Notes: generated by a model not told the origin, from the sequence alone. Counted from the first letter of the stretch, positions 8,431 to 19,012 are shown. The stretch: DNA of 64,000 nt from CBDBFH01 sp965204775 (GCA_965204775.1 CBDBFH010000027.1:109954-173953); one strand, 5' to 3'. Numbers and translations: made by a program.

Positions 8431-11400
8431 ATGACCAAGCGGGAAGAGGCCGAAAAACGCGATCCGGCGAAAATGCCCTTCGTGCATTTGCACATGCATT
8501 CGGCCTGTTCGCTGCTGGAGGGGGCGCTGCGAATCGAGGAGCTGGGGCCGCTCGCCCGCGAGATGAAAATGCCCGCGCTGGCGATCACCGACACGGCCAA
8601 TCTTTTCGGCGCTCTGGAATTCTCCGAGAATCTGGCCCGGCACGGGGTGCAGCCGATCATCGGCTGCTCGCTGCCTTTGGCCGAGGAAGACGCCCCCCCG
8701 CCCCGCGAGGCCCGGCAGCTGCCGGTTCTGGTCTTGCTGGTCAAGGACGAGGAAGGCTATCGCAATCTGTCCCGGCTTTCCAGTCTGGCGCATGAGAGAG
8801 CCGGGACGTTCCCGCTGCCCTGTATCACCCTCGCCGAGATTGAGGCGCAGGGGGCGGGGCTGATCTGTCTGTCCGGCGGAAGCCGCGGCCCGCTCAACCG
8901 CTGCGTCCTCGACAGGCGGGAGGCCGAGGCCGGGCGGCTGCTCGACCGCCTCGCCCGGATTTTCCCCCGCCGCCTTTATCTGGAACTCCAGCGCCACGGC
9001 AGTCCGGGGGAGAAGGAGGTTGAAAACTGGCTGCTGGCGGCGGCGCGAGAGCGCGGCCTGCCGGTGGTGGCCTCCAATGAGCCGTATTTTCGCGAGCGCG
9101 GGAGCTTCGAAGCCCATGACGCGCTGTTATGCATTGCGCAGGGCGCGCGCCTGCCGGATCAGGAGCGGCGGCGGGTGACGGCGGAGCATTATTTCAAGAG
9201 CGGCGCGCAGATGGCTGATTTGTTCGCCGATCTGCCCGAGGCCATCGCCAACACCGCCGAAATCGCCCGGCGCTGCGCCTTTCGCCCGGCCCCCGCCGAG
9301 GCCCGCCTGCCCCGCTATCTGGATGGCGGGCTAGAGGAAGAGGCGAAAATGCTCCGCGAAAAAGCCCGCGCCGGACTCGCTCAGCGCCTCGCCGAACTGG
9401 GTGCAAGCTGCGCCGCCTCCGAAGACGAATACCGCAAGCGGCTCGAACACGAACTCGGCGTCATCATCCGCATGAAGTTCCCCCGGCTATTTCCTGATCG
9501 TCGCCGATTTCATCGCCTGGGCGCATCAGAACGGCATTCCGGTCGGGCCGGGGCGCGGCTCCGGGGCCGGGTCGCTGACCGCCTATGCCCTGCGGATCAC
9601 TGATCTGGACCCGCTGCGCTTCAATCTCATCTTCGAGCGCTTCCTCAATCCGGAGCGCGTCTCCATGCCCGACTTCGACATCGACTTCTGCCAGGAGAAG
9701 CGCGACGAAGTGATCCGCTATGTCCGCGAGCGCTTCGGCTCCCGGCAGGTCGCCCATATCATCACCTTCGGAACCCTCCAGGCCCGCGCCGTCCTGCGCG
9801 ACGTAGGCCGGGTGATGGGCCTGCCTTACGGCCAGGTCGACAGGCTGTGCAAATTCGTCCCCTATGACCCGGCCCGGCCCGTCCGCCTCGCCGAGGCCAT
9901 AGAGCGCGAACCCGCCCTCCAGGACGCCAAACGCAACGACCCGCAGATCGCCCGCCTCTTCGACATCAGCCTGAAACTGGAGGGCCTCTACCGCCACGCC
10001 TCGACCCATGCGGCGGGCGTCGTCATCAGCGACCGCCCGCTCGACGAGCGAATCCCCATGTGCCGCGATCCGCGCTCCGGCGCGTTGCTGACCCAGTTCA
10101 GCATGAAGTGGGTCGAAATGGCCGGGCTGGTCAAATTCGACTTTCTGGGCCTCAAAACCCTGACCGTCCTGCGCATCGCCCGCGACCTGCTCGGCGCGCG
10201 CGGCGCCGGCGTGAGCCTCGAACAAATCCCGCTCGACGATCCGAAGACCTTCGCATTGCTGGGCAGCGGCGAGACTACCGGCGTCTTCCAGATGGAAAGC
10301 GGCGGCGTCCGCGACGCCCTGCGCCGCATGCAGCCCGACCGCTTCGAAGACCTCATCGCCCTCGTCGCCCTCTACCGGCCCGGGCCGATGGACAATATCC
10401 CCCGCTACATCGCCTGCAAGAAAGGGGAAGAAACCCCCGACTATCTCCATCCCTCGCTCGAAGAGGCGCTCAGAGAGACATTCGGGGTCATCATCTATCA
10501 GGAGCAGGTGATGCAGATCGCCGAGATTCTGTCCGGCTACAGCGCCGGAGAGGCCGACCTCCTCCGCCGGGCGATGGGCAAGAAAATCCGCCGCGAAATG
10601 CAGGAGCAGCAAAACCGCTTCGTGCGCGGCGCGGTCGACCGGGGCGTCCCGCAGATCAAGGCCACCGAGATTTTCGAGCTGGTCGCGCGCTTCGCCGGAT
10701 ACGGCTTCAACAAAAGCCACGCCGCCGCCTATGCCCTGCTGGCCTGGCGGACGGCCTGGCTCAAGACCCACCACCCGACCGAATTCCTCGCCGCCCTGAT
10801 GACCCTCGAAATCCACGCCCCGGAGCGGCTGGGGCAGATCGAGCGCGAAGCCCGGCGGCTCAATGTGCAGGTCGTCCCCCCCGACATCAACCGCTCGCGG
10901 GACGTCTTCGCCGTCGACGGGGAGGAGATCGTCTATGCGCTGGCGGCGCTGCGCAATGTCGGGCGGGCGGCGGCGGCCAGTCTGGCCGAGGCGCGCGAGG
11001 CGGGAGGCCCGTTCCGCGACCTCTCCGACTTCGCCCGGCGCATCCCCGCCGGACAGATCAACAAGCGCGCCTTGGAGAGTTTGGCCCAGGCCGGAGCCTT
11101 CGATGCGCTGGAGGCCAACCGGCGGCGGGTCTGCGAGGGGGCCGAGCAGATCATGCGCTTCGCCGCCGGCGCCCAGGAAGCGCGCGCGCAGGGCCAAAAC
11201 AGCCTCTTTGAAGGCGGCGGCGGCGGCGAGCCGGGGCTGGTCCTGCCGGACTGCGCGCCCTGGAGCCGAATCGAGGCGCTGGGCAAGGAACTCGAAGCGG
11301 CGGGCTTTTACCTCTCCGGCCACCCTCTGGAGAATATGCGCGCCGAACTGGAGGAAAGCGGCTTTTTCGACTGGAAGAGTTTGTGCGCCTCGCCGCGGCT

Positions 11401-11923
11401 GAGCGGGCGGCTGGCCGGGGTGGTCACGGCGCTGCATGAGCGCCGCTCGCGCCGGGGCAGCCGCTTTGCGTTTCTCTCCCTCTCCGATCTGAGCGGAAGC
11501 TATGAGGTGGTGGTCTTTTCCGACCTCTTGCGGCAAAGCCGGACGATTCTGGAGGCGGGCCGCCTGATCGGGCTGGAGGTCGAAATCGACCGAAGCGGCG
11601 AAACCGGCGCCGAGGCCGAAGTCAAATTGCGGGCGCAGGAACTGATGCCGCTCGAAAACATGCTCGCCCGCCGCCGGCGCAAGCCGGTTCCCCGCGCGGC
11701 TTCCGGCGGCTTCGCGGTCTTCCTTGAGGAAATCGCCGCCCTCGAGGCCGTCAAGCAGGCCCTCGCCGCCCGCCCCGGCGGCGGAAAAGTGCGCCTGATC
11801 GTCCCGGCGCAGAACGGCGGCGGCGAGGTCGAAATCCAGCTGCCCGGCGCTTTCGCCCTCAGCCGCGAGGCGCAGGACGCCCTGAAAGCCCTGCCCGGCG
11901 TGCGCCGGGTCGAAGCCGCCTGA
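8431..11923 (+). CDS. dnaE: DNA polymerase III alpha subunit (one frameshift)
   Basis: Replicative polymerase, 1163 aa after correction. An N-terminal PHP domain starts VHLHMHSACSLLEGA. The catalytic PDFDIDF lies at about 413-419, and an OB-fold region (LSGRLAGVV.. FAFLSLSDLSG) near the C-terminus. QNSLF at about 922-926 fits an internal clamp-binding motif. The frame breaks at 9480-9484, five C where four give ..MKFPGYFLIVADFIAW... Both halves are otherwise intact, so this is probably a sequence error. I chose ATG 8431 (MTKREEAEKRD); longer starts would cross into uvrA. dnaE precedes the rpsB operon on the same strand. Confidence 0.93.
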
Positions 11924-11933
11924 CAGGCAGGAC

Positions 11934-11962
11934 TTGCATCGGCGCGCCCGCCCCTTTATATC
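11934..11962 (+). promoter_or_regulatory. Candidate promoter of the rpsB operon
   Basis: TTGCAT (11934-11939), 17-nt spacer, TATATC (11957-11962), 69 nt before the rpsB ATG and just after the dnaE stop. It matches the TTGCAT/N17 pattern at 2652. It would drive the long operon that follows. Confidence 0.5.
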
Positions 11963-12031
11963 GGCGCGAGGCGGACGCCCATAAACCCACAAACCCGCCC
12001 GCCCCCCCTCGCCACACAGACAAAGGTCTCA

Positions 12032-12931
12032 ATGGCACAACCGGCCTTCAGTTTCACCATGCGCCAATTGCTCGATGCCGGCGTGCATTTCGGGCATCGG
12101 ACCCATCGCTGGAACCCGAAAATGCGCCCCTATATCTTCGGCGAGCGGAACGGCGTCCACATTCTCGACCTGACCCAGACCGTGCCGCTCCTCGCCGAGG
12201 CGCTGAACGCGGTTCGCGACATCGTCGCCCAGAACGGGCGCGTCCTCTTCGTCGGAACCAAGCGGCAGGCCAGCGCCCCCATCGCCGAGGCCGCCGAGAA
12301 AACCTCGCAATATTCGGTCAGCCACCGCTGGCTGGGCGGCATGTTGACCAATTGGAACACCGTCGCCAAATCAATCCAGCGCCTTGAGGAGATCGAGACC
12401 GAACTTGCCGAAGAAAACTCCGGCCTCAAAAAGAAAGAGCGCCTGCGCCTCACCCGCGCCCATGACAAACTGACCCGCGCACTGGGCGGCGTGCGCAATA
12501 TGGGCGGGGTGCCCGATCTGCTCTTCATCATCGACACGAACAAGGAGATGATCGCGGTCGAAGAGGCGTGGCGGCTGGGCATTCCGGTCGCTGCGATTCT
12601 GGACAGCGACAGCGACCCCGACAAGATCACCTATCCGGTTCCGGGCAATGACGACGCCCAGCGCACGATCAAACTCTATTGTGATCTGGCGGCGCAGGCG
12701 GCGCTGAGCGGTCTGGAAGACGCCGGCCCCCTGTTGCCGGAAGGGGAAGCAGAGGGCGAAACCGAGGCCGAGGCCGAAGCCGAGGCCGAGGCCAAGGCTG
12801 AGCCCGCGCCCGCGCCTGCGCCCGAGCCGGAGGTCGTCAAGGAGGTCAGGAAGAGCCGGAGCCTGCGTCCGCAAAAGAAAGATTCGCCGGAAGAGCCGGG
12901 TGAATCTGCCGCCGGGGCGGATTCGGCCTGA
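12032..12931 (+). CDS. rpsB: 30S ribosomal protein S2 with acidic tail
   Basis: 299 aa. The S2 core shows HFGHRTHRWNPKM, VLFVGTKRQA, WLGGMLTNW and GIPVAAILDSDSDPD. Residues from about 236 form a low-complexity Glu/Ala tail followed by Pro-rich and basic segments, a common extension in alphaproteobacterial S2. It is first in a plus-strand operon, 3 nt before tsf. Confidence 0.97.
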   Translation: MAQPAFSFTMRQLLDAGVHFGHRTHRWNPKMRPYIFGERNGVHILDLTQTVPLLAEALNAVRDIVAQNGRVLFVGTKRQASAPIAEAAEKTSQYSVSHRWLGGMLTNWNTVAKSIQRLEEIETELAEENSGLKKKERLRLTRAHDKLTRALGGVRNMGGVPDLLFIIDTNKEMIAVEEAWRLGIPVAAILDSDSDPDKITYPVPGNDDAQRTIKLYCDLAAQAALSGLEDAGPLLPEGEAEGETEAEAEAEAEAKAEPAPAPAPEPEVVKEVRKSRSLRPQKKDSPEEPGESAAGADSA

Positions 12932-12934
12932 ACA

Positions 12935-13813
12935 ATGGGCGCGATTACGGCGCAGATGGTCAAGGTGCTGCGCTCCCGGACGGGCGCGGGCCTGATGGAT
13001 TGCAAAAAAGCGCTGGCCGAAAGCGGCGGCGAGATCGAGGCGGCGGTTGACTGGCTGCGCCGCAAGGGCCATGCGGCGGCGGCCAACCGGGCCGGACGCG
13101 CGGCGGGCGAAGGCCTGATTGCGCTGGCGGTCGAGGGGTCGGCAGGGGCGCTGGTCGAATTGAATTCGGAGACGGATTTTGTCGCCCGCAATGAGGTTTT
13201 TGCCGAGGCCGCGGCGGAGATTGCCCGCGCGGCGTTGCGGGTGGAGGGGCTTGAGAGTTTGCGCGCCGCCGCCATGCCCGGCGCGGCGGCGACGGTCGGG
13301 GAATGCGTCGGCGATCTGGCCGCGCGGCTGGGGGAGAATATCGTTCTGCGCCGGACGGCAAAACTGGAATGCGGGGGTCTGGTGGCCGCTTATGTGCATA
13401 ACCGGGTGCGGGAGGGCTGCGAGGCGGGCCGGATCGGAGCGCTGGCGGCGCTGGAATCGGAGGGCAGGCCGGAGGCGCTGGCCGCCTGTGGCCGCCTTCT
13501 GGCGATGCATATTGCCTCGGCGCGGCCTCTGGCGGTCCGGCGCGAGGACATCAGCCCCGATCTCGTCGCCCGCGAGCGCGAAATCCATGCTGGACAGGCG
13601 GCCTTGTCGGGCAAGCCGGAGGCGGTCGCCGCGAAGATCACCGCCGGGCGGATGGAGAAATTTTACCGGGAAAACGCCCTCCTTGAACAGGCATGGATCA
13701 TGGACGACAAGAAGACCGTCGGCGGCATCCTCGAAGAGGAGGGGCGCAAGATCGGCGCGCCGGTGAAGATCGCGGGTCTGGCCTGCTTTGCGCTGGGCGA
13801 GGCGGCCAACTGA
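12935..13813 (+). CDS. tsf: Translation elongation factor Ts
   Basis: 292 aa guanine-nucleotide exchange factor for EF-Tu. The N-terminal UBA-like domain reads VKVLRSRTGAGLMDCKKAL. The core exchange motif region ELNSETDFVARN contains the conserved TDFVA that disrupts the EF-Tu Mg site. It follows rpsB by 3 nt and precedes pyrH by 24 nt. Confidence 0.97.
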   Translation: MGAITAQMVKVLRSRTGAGLMDCKKALAESGGEIEAAVDWLRRKGHAAAANRAGRAAGEGLIALAVEGSAGALVELNSETDFVARNEVFAEAAAEIARAALRVEGLESLRAAAMPGAAATVGECVGDLAARLGENIVLRRTAKLECGGLVAAYVHNRVREGCEAGRIGALAALESEGRPEALAACGRLLAMHIASARPLAVRREDISPDLVAREREIHAGQAALSGKPEAVAAKITAGRMEKFYRENALLEQAWIMDDKKTVGGILEEEGRKIGAPVKIAGLACFALGEAAN

Positions 13814-13837
13814 GGCCCGCATAACAGGGCCGGGAAG

Positions 13838-14557
13838 ATGGCGGATAAACCGGCATATAAGCGGATACTTCTCAAACTTTCCGGGGAGGCGTTGAGCGGC
13901 AAGCTGGGCGGCGGCCTCGATCCGGCGGAAATCTCGCGGCTGGCCGGGGAGATCGCGGCGCTGGCCGGGCAGGGCCTGGAGATCGGCCTGGTCACGGGCG
14001 GGGGCAATATTCTGCGCGGCCAGAATGCAGCCGGCATCGAGCGGGCGACCGCCGACTATATGGGAATGCTAGCGACCGTCATCAATGCGCTGGCCATGCA
14101 AAGCGCCATCGAAGAGGCGGGCTGCAGGGCGCGGGTTCTCTCGGCGATTCCGATGCAGGCAGTCTGCGAGCCTTATATTCGCCGCCGCGCGATTCGGCAT
14201 ATGGAGAAGGGACGGATCGTCATTCTGGCCGGGGGGACGGGCAATCCGTTTGTGACCACCGACACCGCCGCCGCCCTGCGCGCCGCCGACCTGAATTGCG
14301 CCGCCCTGTTCAAGGCGACCCGGGTCGATGGCGTCTATTCCGCCGATCCGCGCACCGATCCCGGGGCCAAACGCTTCGCCCGCCTGACCTATCAGGAGGT
14401 GATTGAGCGTCGCCTGGCGGTGATGGACGCCTCGGCGATCAGCTTATGCCGCGACAACGCGGTGCCGATTGTCGTATTCTCGCTGGAAGCGAAAGGAGCG
14501 CTGGCCCGCGCCGTTCAGGGGCGCGGGCGGCGCACGGTTATCGGGGGCGGCGCATGA
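13838..14557 (+). CDS. pyrH: Uridylate kinase
   Basis: 239 aa bacterial hexameric UMP kinase of the amino-acid-kinase fold, making UDP. Motifs: ILLKLSGEAL at the N-terminus, VTGGGNILRG, ILAGGTGNPFVTTDTAA, and KATRVDGVYSADPR. Its stop overlaps the frr start as ATGA, so the two are translationally coupled. Confidence 0.97.
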   Translation: MADKPAYKRILLKLSGEALSGKLGGGLDPAEISRLAGEIAALAGQGLEIGLVTGGGNILRGQNAAGIERATADYMGMLATVINALAMQSAIEEAGCRARVLSAIPMQAVCEPYIRRRAIRHMEKGRIVILAGGTGNPFVTTDTAAALRAADLNCAALFKATRVDGVYSADPRTDPGAKRFARLTYQEVIERRLAVMDASAISLCRDNAVPIVVFSLEAKGALARAVQGRGRRTVIGGGA

Positions 14558-15111
14558 GCGGCGTAGACGACATTCTGGCCGATCTGACCCGGCGCATGGA
14601 CGGGGCCGCGGCGAGTCTGAAGAGCGAACTGGCCGGACTGCGCGCCGGACGGGCCAGCGCCGGCATGATGGAGCCGGTCCGGGTCGAGGCCTACGGACAG
14701 ACCATGCCGCTCTCCCAACTGGCGACGGTCACCACGCCCGAAACCCGGCTGATCGTGGTTCAGGTCTGGGACCGGAGTCAGGTCGCGGCGGTGGAGAAGG
14801 CGATCCGCGCCTCCGGGCTGGGGATCAATCCGGTCACGGAAGGTCAGGTGATCCGCCTGCCCCTGCCGCAGCTGAATGAGGAGCGCCGGCGCGAATTGAG
14901 CAAACTCGCCTCCCGCTACGCCGAGACCGCCAGGGTCGCGGCGCGCAATGTGCGCCGCGACGGCATGGAGAAGGTCAAGGCGATGGAGAAGGAGATCGGC
15001 AAGGACGCGGTGCGCGCGGCTTCGGCCCGCATTCAGGAACTGACCGACAGGATCACCGGCGGCATCGACCAGCTGCTCGCCGCCAAAGAAGCCGAGATCA
15101 TGCAGGTTTGA
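14554..15111 (+). CDS. frr: Ribosome recycling factor
   Basis: 185 aa, normal for RRF, which with EF-G splits post-termination ribosomes. Signature segments are LAGLRAGRAS, INPVTEGQVIRLPLPQLNEERR and RNVRRDG. The start inside the pyrH stop (ATGA) gives the family-standard N-terminus; the frame upstream is only pyrH out of phase. Confidence 0.96.
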   Translation: MSGVDDILADLTRRMDGAAASLKSELAGLRAGRASAGMMEPVRVEAYGQTMPLSQLATVTTPETRLIVVQVWDRSQVAAVEKAIRASGLGINPVTEGQVIRLPLPQLNEERRRELSKLASRYAETARVAARNVRRDGMEKVKAMEKEIGKDAVRAASARIQELTDRITGGIDQLLAAKEAEIMQV

Positions 15112-15114
15112 CCC

Positions 15115-15852
15115 ATGTCCGTTCCGGCGCAGGTCAAGGGGGAATCGGGTCTTCCCCGGCATGTCGCCGTGATCATGGACGGCAACCGGCGCTGGGCCGA
15201 GGCGCGCGGGCTGCCCTGTTCCGCCGGGCACCGGCGCGGGGTCGAGGCGCTGCGCCGCACGGTCCGCGCCTGCGGCGCGCGCGGACTGGACTGCCTGACC
15301 CTCTATGCCTTCAGCCGCGACAACTGGCGCAGGCCGCAGGAGGAGGTCGAGCATCTGATGAGCCTCGTGCGCTCGTATATTCACAGCGATCTGGCCGAAT
15401 TGCATCGGCAGGGGGTTCGGGTTCGGGCGCTGGGCGCGCGCGAGGGCCTGGAGCACAGCCTGCGCGCCCTGATCGCGCGCGCCGAGTCCCTCACCTGCGA
15501 CAATCGCGCCATGACTCTGGCGATTGCCTTCAATTACAGCGGGCGCGATGAAATTCTGCGCGCCGTCCGCCGTCTTGTCGCCCACGCCCGGCAGAACGCC
15601 GCCGGAGCCGAAAAACTGACCCGCGCCGATTTCGAGCGCCATCTGGACACCGCAGGCATGCCGCCGCCCGACCTGATTATCCGCACCAGCGGCGAAAAAC
15701 GGCTCAGCGATTTCCTCCTCTGGCAGAGCGCCTATGCCGAATTCGTCTTTCTGGACGCGCTCTGGCCCGATTTCACCGAAGAAGAACTCGACGCCGCCCT
15801 TGCCGAATACCGCGCCCGCCGCCGCCGCTTCGGCGCCGGGGAGGAAGGGTGA
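15115..15852 (+). CDS. uppS: Undecaprenyl diphosphate synthase (cis-prenyltransferase)
   Basis: 245 aa enzyme that extends farnesyl-PP to the C55 carrier for peptidoglycan and O-antigen. The catalytic Asp lies in HVAVIMDGNRRWA. FSRDNWRRP and the C-terminal RTSGEKRLSDFLLWQSAYAE are family motifs; an Asp replaces the more usual Asn in the SNFLLWQ block. It starts 3 nt after frr and its stop overlaps the cdsA GTG start. Confidence 0.95.
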   Translation: MSVPAQVKGESGLPRHVAVIMDGNRRWAEARGLPCSAGHRRGVEALRRTVRACGARGLDCLTLYAFSRDNWRRPQEEVEHLMSLVRSYIHSDLAELHRQGVRVRALGAREGLEHSLRALIARAESLTCDNRAMTLAIAFNYSGRDEILRAVRRLVAHARQNAAGAEKLTRADFERHLDTAGMPPPDLIIRTSGEKRLSDFLLWQSAYAEFVFLDALWPDFTEEELDAALAEYRARRRRFGAGEEG

Positions 15853-16646
15853 GCACGTCATCCGATCTGCCGGTGCGGGCCGGGTCGGCGCTGGCGATCA
15901 TCCCGCCCGTCCTCGCCGCCGTCTGGGCCGGAGGCTGGGCCTTCTATGCGCTCCTCCTGCTGGGCGGCGGCTTGCTGGCGCTGGAATGGGGCAAACTGGG
16001 TTTTGAAGATTCGCCGTGGCCGCTCTTCACCCTCCTCCATCTGGCCGCTTATGCCGCGCCGCTCACGCTGCTCCAGCTCGACCCCGATGCCGTCCTGCTC
16101 GCCCTCGTCCTGCTCGCCGCCGGAGTGATCGCCGCGCTGGAACTGGCCTTCTCGCTGCGCCGCCCGCTCTGGCCCGCCGCCGCTATGGCGATCCTGGCCG
16201 GCGCTCCCCTCATCCTGCTCGTCTTGCGCCAGGACTACGGCATGGGGGCCGTCTACTGGCTCCTCGCCTGCGTCTGGGCCGCCGATAGCGGCGCTTATTT
16301 CGCAGGCCGTCTGCTGGGAGGGCCGAAACTCGCCCCGGCCATCTCCCCGGCCAAGACATGGGCGGGCGTTGCCGGAAGCTTCCTCGCCGCCGGCGCGGCG
16401 GGACTGGCGGCGGCCCTCCTGATGGGTCTTGATCCGGTCCGCCTCTTTCTCTTGAGCCTCTGGGTCTGCTTCGCCGTTCAGCTGGGCGACCTTCTTGAGT
16501 CATGGGTCAAGCGTCTTCGGGGGGTAAAGGACAGCGGCGCGCTGATTCCCGGCCACGGAGGCGCTCTCGACCGCCTCGACGGCCTGGCGATGGCCTGCTG
16601 CGCCCTGCTCCCGGCCATGATCTGGGCCGGGTTGCCGTGGCGATGA
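15849..16646 (+). CDS. cdsA: Phosphatidate cytidylyltransferase
   Basis: 265 aa integral membrane enzyme producing CDP-diacylglycerol. Several hydrophobic helices are followed by the C-terminal signature: SPAKTWAGVAGS, then LGDLLESWVKRLRGVKDSG.LIPGHGG.LDRLDG. It starts with GTG inside the uppS stop (GTGA) and ends in an ATGA overlap with dxr. Confidence 0.95.
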   Translation: MSTSSDLPVRAGSALAIIPPVLAAVWAGGWAFYALLLLGGGLLALEWGKLGFEDSPWPLFTLLHLAAYAAPLTLLQLDPDAVLLALVLLAAGVIAALELAFSLRRPLWPAAAMAILAGAPLILLVLRQDYGMGAVYWLLACVWAADSGAYFAGRLLGGPKLAPAISPAKTWAGVAGSFLAAGAAGLAAALLMGLDPVRLFLLSLWVCFAVQLGDLLESWVKRLRGVKDSGALIPGHGGALDRLDGLAMACCALLPAMIWAGLPWR

Positions 16647-17821
16647 AGCGCAGGGTCAGCATTCTGGGCGCGACCGGCTCGGTCGGGCGCTCGGCGCTTG
16701 ATCTGATCGCGCGCCGCCCTGACGCCTTTGCCGTCGAGGCCCTCACCGCGCATAGCGACGCCGCCGGACTCGCCCGCCAGGCGCGGGAAGTGCGGGCGGC
16801 GCGGGCCGTGATCGCCGATCCGGGCTCTCATGCGGCGCTCAGGGAGGCGCTGGCCGGAAGCGGAATCGAGGCCGCCGCCGGACCCGAAGCCCTGATCGAA
16901 GCCGCCTGCGCGCCTGCCGATCTGGTCATCGCCGCGATTGTCGGCATTGCCGGTCTCGCCCCGACGCTGGCGGCGGCGCGTTGCGGACGGCGCATCGCTC
17001 TCGCCAACAAGGAGTGTCTGGTCTGCGCCGGGCCGCTCCTGTTGCGCGAGATTGATGACAATAACGGCTGCCTGATCCCGATTGACTCCGAGCATAATGC
17101 GCTGTTCCAGATGCTTTCCCCCGGCGGCCTTGACGGGGTCGAGCGGATCGTGCTGACCGCCTCCGGAGGGCCGTTCCTGCGCAAGAGCGCCGGGGAAATG
17201 GCCCGCGCCACCCCGCAGGAAGCCCAAAAGCATCCGGTCTGGCCGATGGGGCCGAAGATTTCGGTCGATTCGGCGACCTTGATGAACAAGGCTCTGGAGC
17301 TGATCGAGGCGCATTATCTGTTCTCAATCGACCCGGCGCGGCTGGGCATTGTGGTTCATCCGCAGTCGGTGGTTCACGCGATGGTGGTTCGGCGGGACGG
17401 GACGCTGCTGGCCCATCTGGGTCCGCCCGATATGCGCGGGCCGCTGGCCCATGCGCTGGCCTTCCCGGCCCCGGCCCCGGCCCCGCCTTTCGCGCCGCTC
17501 GACCCGGAAAAACTGGGCGCGCTGACCTTCGAGCCGCTCGACGAAGACCGCTTCCCCGCCCCCCGCCTCGCCCGCGATTCCTTGCAATATGGCCGCCTTG
17601 CCCCTACACTGCTCAATGCCGCCAATGAGGCGGCGGTCGAGGCGTTTCTGCGCCGCCGGATCGGCTTTCTGGACATTGTTCCGGTGTCGGAGCGCGTCCT
17701 GGAGGCGGCGTCGAAGGACTGCGCCGGCCCTGCCGCCGACACGCTGGAGACCATCATGCAGGCCGATGCGCTGGCCCGCATCCGGGCGGGACAGGTGATC
17801 AAGGCCCTGAACGGCAACTGA
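16643..17821 (+). CDS. dxr: 1-deoxy-D-xylulose-5-phosphate reductoisomerase
   Basis: 392 aa, second enzyme of the MEP isoprenoid pathway. The NADPH-binding SILGATGSVGRS is at the N-terminus. LANKECLVCAG, PIDSEHNALFQ (metal ligands), TASGGPF, and VDSATLMNKALELIEAHYLF are all present. The ATG at 16643 overlaps the cdsA stop. The pathway supplies precursors used by UppS next door. Confidence 0.97.
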   Translation: MKRRVSILGATGSVGRSALDLIARRPDAFAVEALTAHSDAAGLARQAREVRAARAVIADPGSHAALREALAGSGIEAAAGPEALIEAACAPADLVIAAIVGIAGLAPTLAAARCGRRIALANKECLVCAGPLLLREIDDNNGCLIPIDSEHNALFQMLSPGGLDGVERIVLTASGGPFLRKSAGEMARATPQEAQKHPVWPMGPKISVDSATLMNKALELIEAHYLFSIDPARLGIVVHPQSVVHAMVVRRDGTLLAHLGPPDMRGPLAHALAFPAPAPAPPFAPLDPEKLGALTFEPLDEDRFPAPRLARDSLQYGRLAPTLLNAANEAAVEAFLRRRIGFLDIVPVSERVLEAASKDCAGPAADTLETIMQADALARIRAGQVIKALNGN

Positions 17822-17836
17822 AGGAGCGCCTGTCTT

Positions 17837-19012
17837 ATGGATATTCTTTTCGGCATGGCTTCTGCTTTTGGCGGCTGGTTGGGCGTGGCGGCGGGTTATG
17901 TGCTGCCCTTTCTGTTTGTGATCGCCTTTGTCGTGTTTTTTCACGAGTTGGGGCATTTTCTGGTTGCGCGCTGGTCGGGGGTTCGGGTTGAGAGTTTTTC
18001 GATAGGCTTTGGGCGCGAGCTTTTCGGCTTCACCGACCGGCATGGGACGCGCTGGAAGGTCGGCTGGCTGCAGATTGGCGGCTATGTCAGATTCTGGGGC
18101 GAGGAAATGACGGCGGGGGCGAATATTCCCGACACCCCCGATCCGCGCAAGGCGGCTGCCGGGCATTTTTTGCACAAGGGCGTCTTCACGCGCATGGCGG
18201 TGACCTTTGCCGGACCGGCGGCCAATTTCATCCTGGCGGCGGTGGTGTTTGCCGGGATTTTTATGACCGTCGGGGTTCAGGAGGCGACGCCGGTGATCAA
18301 GCGCGTTGCGCCGGATAGCGCGGCGGAGGCGGCGGGCTTTCAGGCCGGGGACGTCATCGTCGCGATTGACGGCGAGGCGGTCCGCAATTTCGCCGACGTC
18401 AAGGGGCAGGTCGCGCTGCGCCCGGACCAGGAGATGGAATTCGAGGTCGCGCGCGAGGGCCGCTCTTTGATCCTGATCGCCGCCCCCAGAATGGAGACGG
18501 CCACCGATCCGTTCGGCAACGACTACACCGGGGGGGTGCTGGGAATCGAAATGGAGGCCTCCGGCGAGGGCGTCACCTGGCGGCGGTTGCCGCCGCATGA
18601 GGCGCTCTGGGAGGGCGTGACCCGCACCGGCGAAATAACCGCCGCGACCTTTTCCTATATCTGGCAGATAATCACGGGCCGCCAGAACGCCGACCAGCTG
18701 GGCGGGCCGGTCCGCATTGCGCAGATATCGGGGCAGATGGCGGCGCTGGGGCTGGTCAATCTCATGCTGCTGACCGCGGTTTTGTCGGTCAGTCTGGGGA
18801 TTGTCAATCTCCTGCCGGTTCCGGTTCTGGACGGCGGGCATTTGCTCTTTTACACAATCGAGGCCGTCCGGGGCCGCCCCCTGAGCGAGCAGGCGCAGAA
18901 TTATGGAATGCGCGCCGGACTGGTGGCTTTGATTTTCCTGATGGTCTTCGTCACCATCAATGACCTTGAGAATCTGAACGCTTTCTCCTTTGGCGGAGGA
19001 AGCGGCGGTTGA
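17837..19012 (+). CDS. rseP: Site-2 protease RseP (M50 zinc metalloprotease)
   Basis: 391 aa inner-membrane protease that cleaves anti-sigma factors and signal-peptide remnants. Zinc motif HELGH is at residues 36-40 in the first helix. One PDZ domain is visible around residues 120-200 (ATPVIKRVAPDSAAEAAGFQ). The second active-site motif NLLPVPVLDGGH is in a C-terminal helix. The stop overlaps the TTG start of bamA. Confidence 0.95.
   Translation: MDILFGMASAFGGWLGVAAGYVLPFLFVIAFVVFFHELGHFLVARWSGVRVESFSIGFGRELFGFTDRHGTRWKVGWLQIGGYVRFWGEEMTAGANIPDTPDPRKAAAGHFLHKGVFTRMAVTFAGPAANFILAAVVFAGIFMTVGVQEATPVIKRVAPDSAAEAAGFQAGDVIVAIDGEAVRNFADVKGQVALRPDQEMEFEVAREGRSLILIAAPRMETATDPFGNDYTGGVLGIEMEASGEGVTWRRLPPHEALWEGVTRTGEITAATFSYIWQIITGRQNADQLGGPVRIAQISGQMAALGLVNLMLLTAVLSVSLGIVNLLPVPVLDGGHLLFYTIEAVRGRPLSEQAQNYGMRAGLVALIFLMVFVTINDLENLNAFSFGGGSGG

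Noticed and set aside
9470..9490. Programmed frameshift or split-intein origin for the two halves of dnaE
   Set aside because: No intein sequence, slippery heptamer or stimulatory structure is seen; a one-base run-length change fully restores the protein.
9464..11992. 842-codon open frame antisense to dnaE
   Set aside because: A GC-rich codon-bias shadow; no start signal and no resemblance to a protein family.
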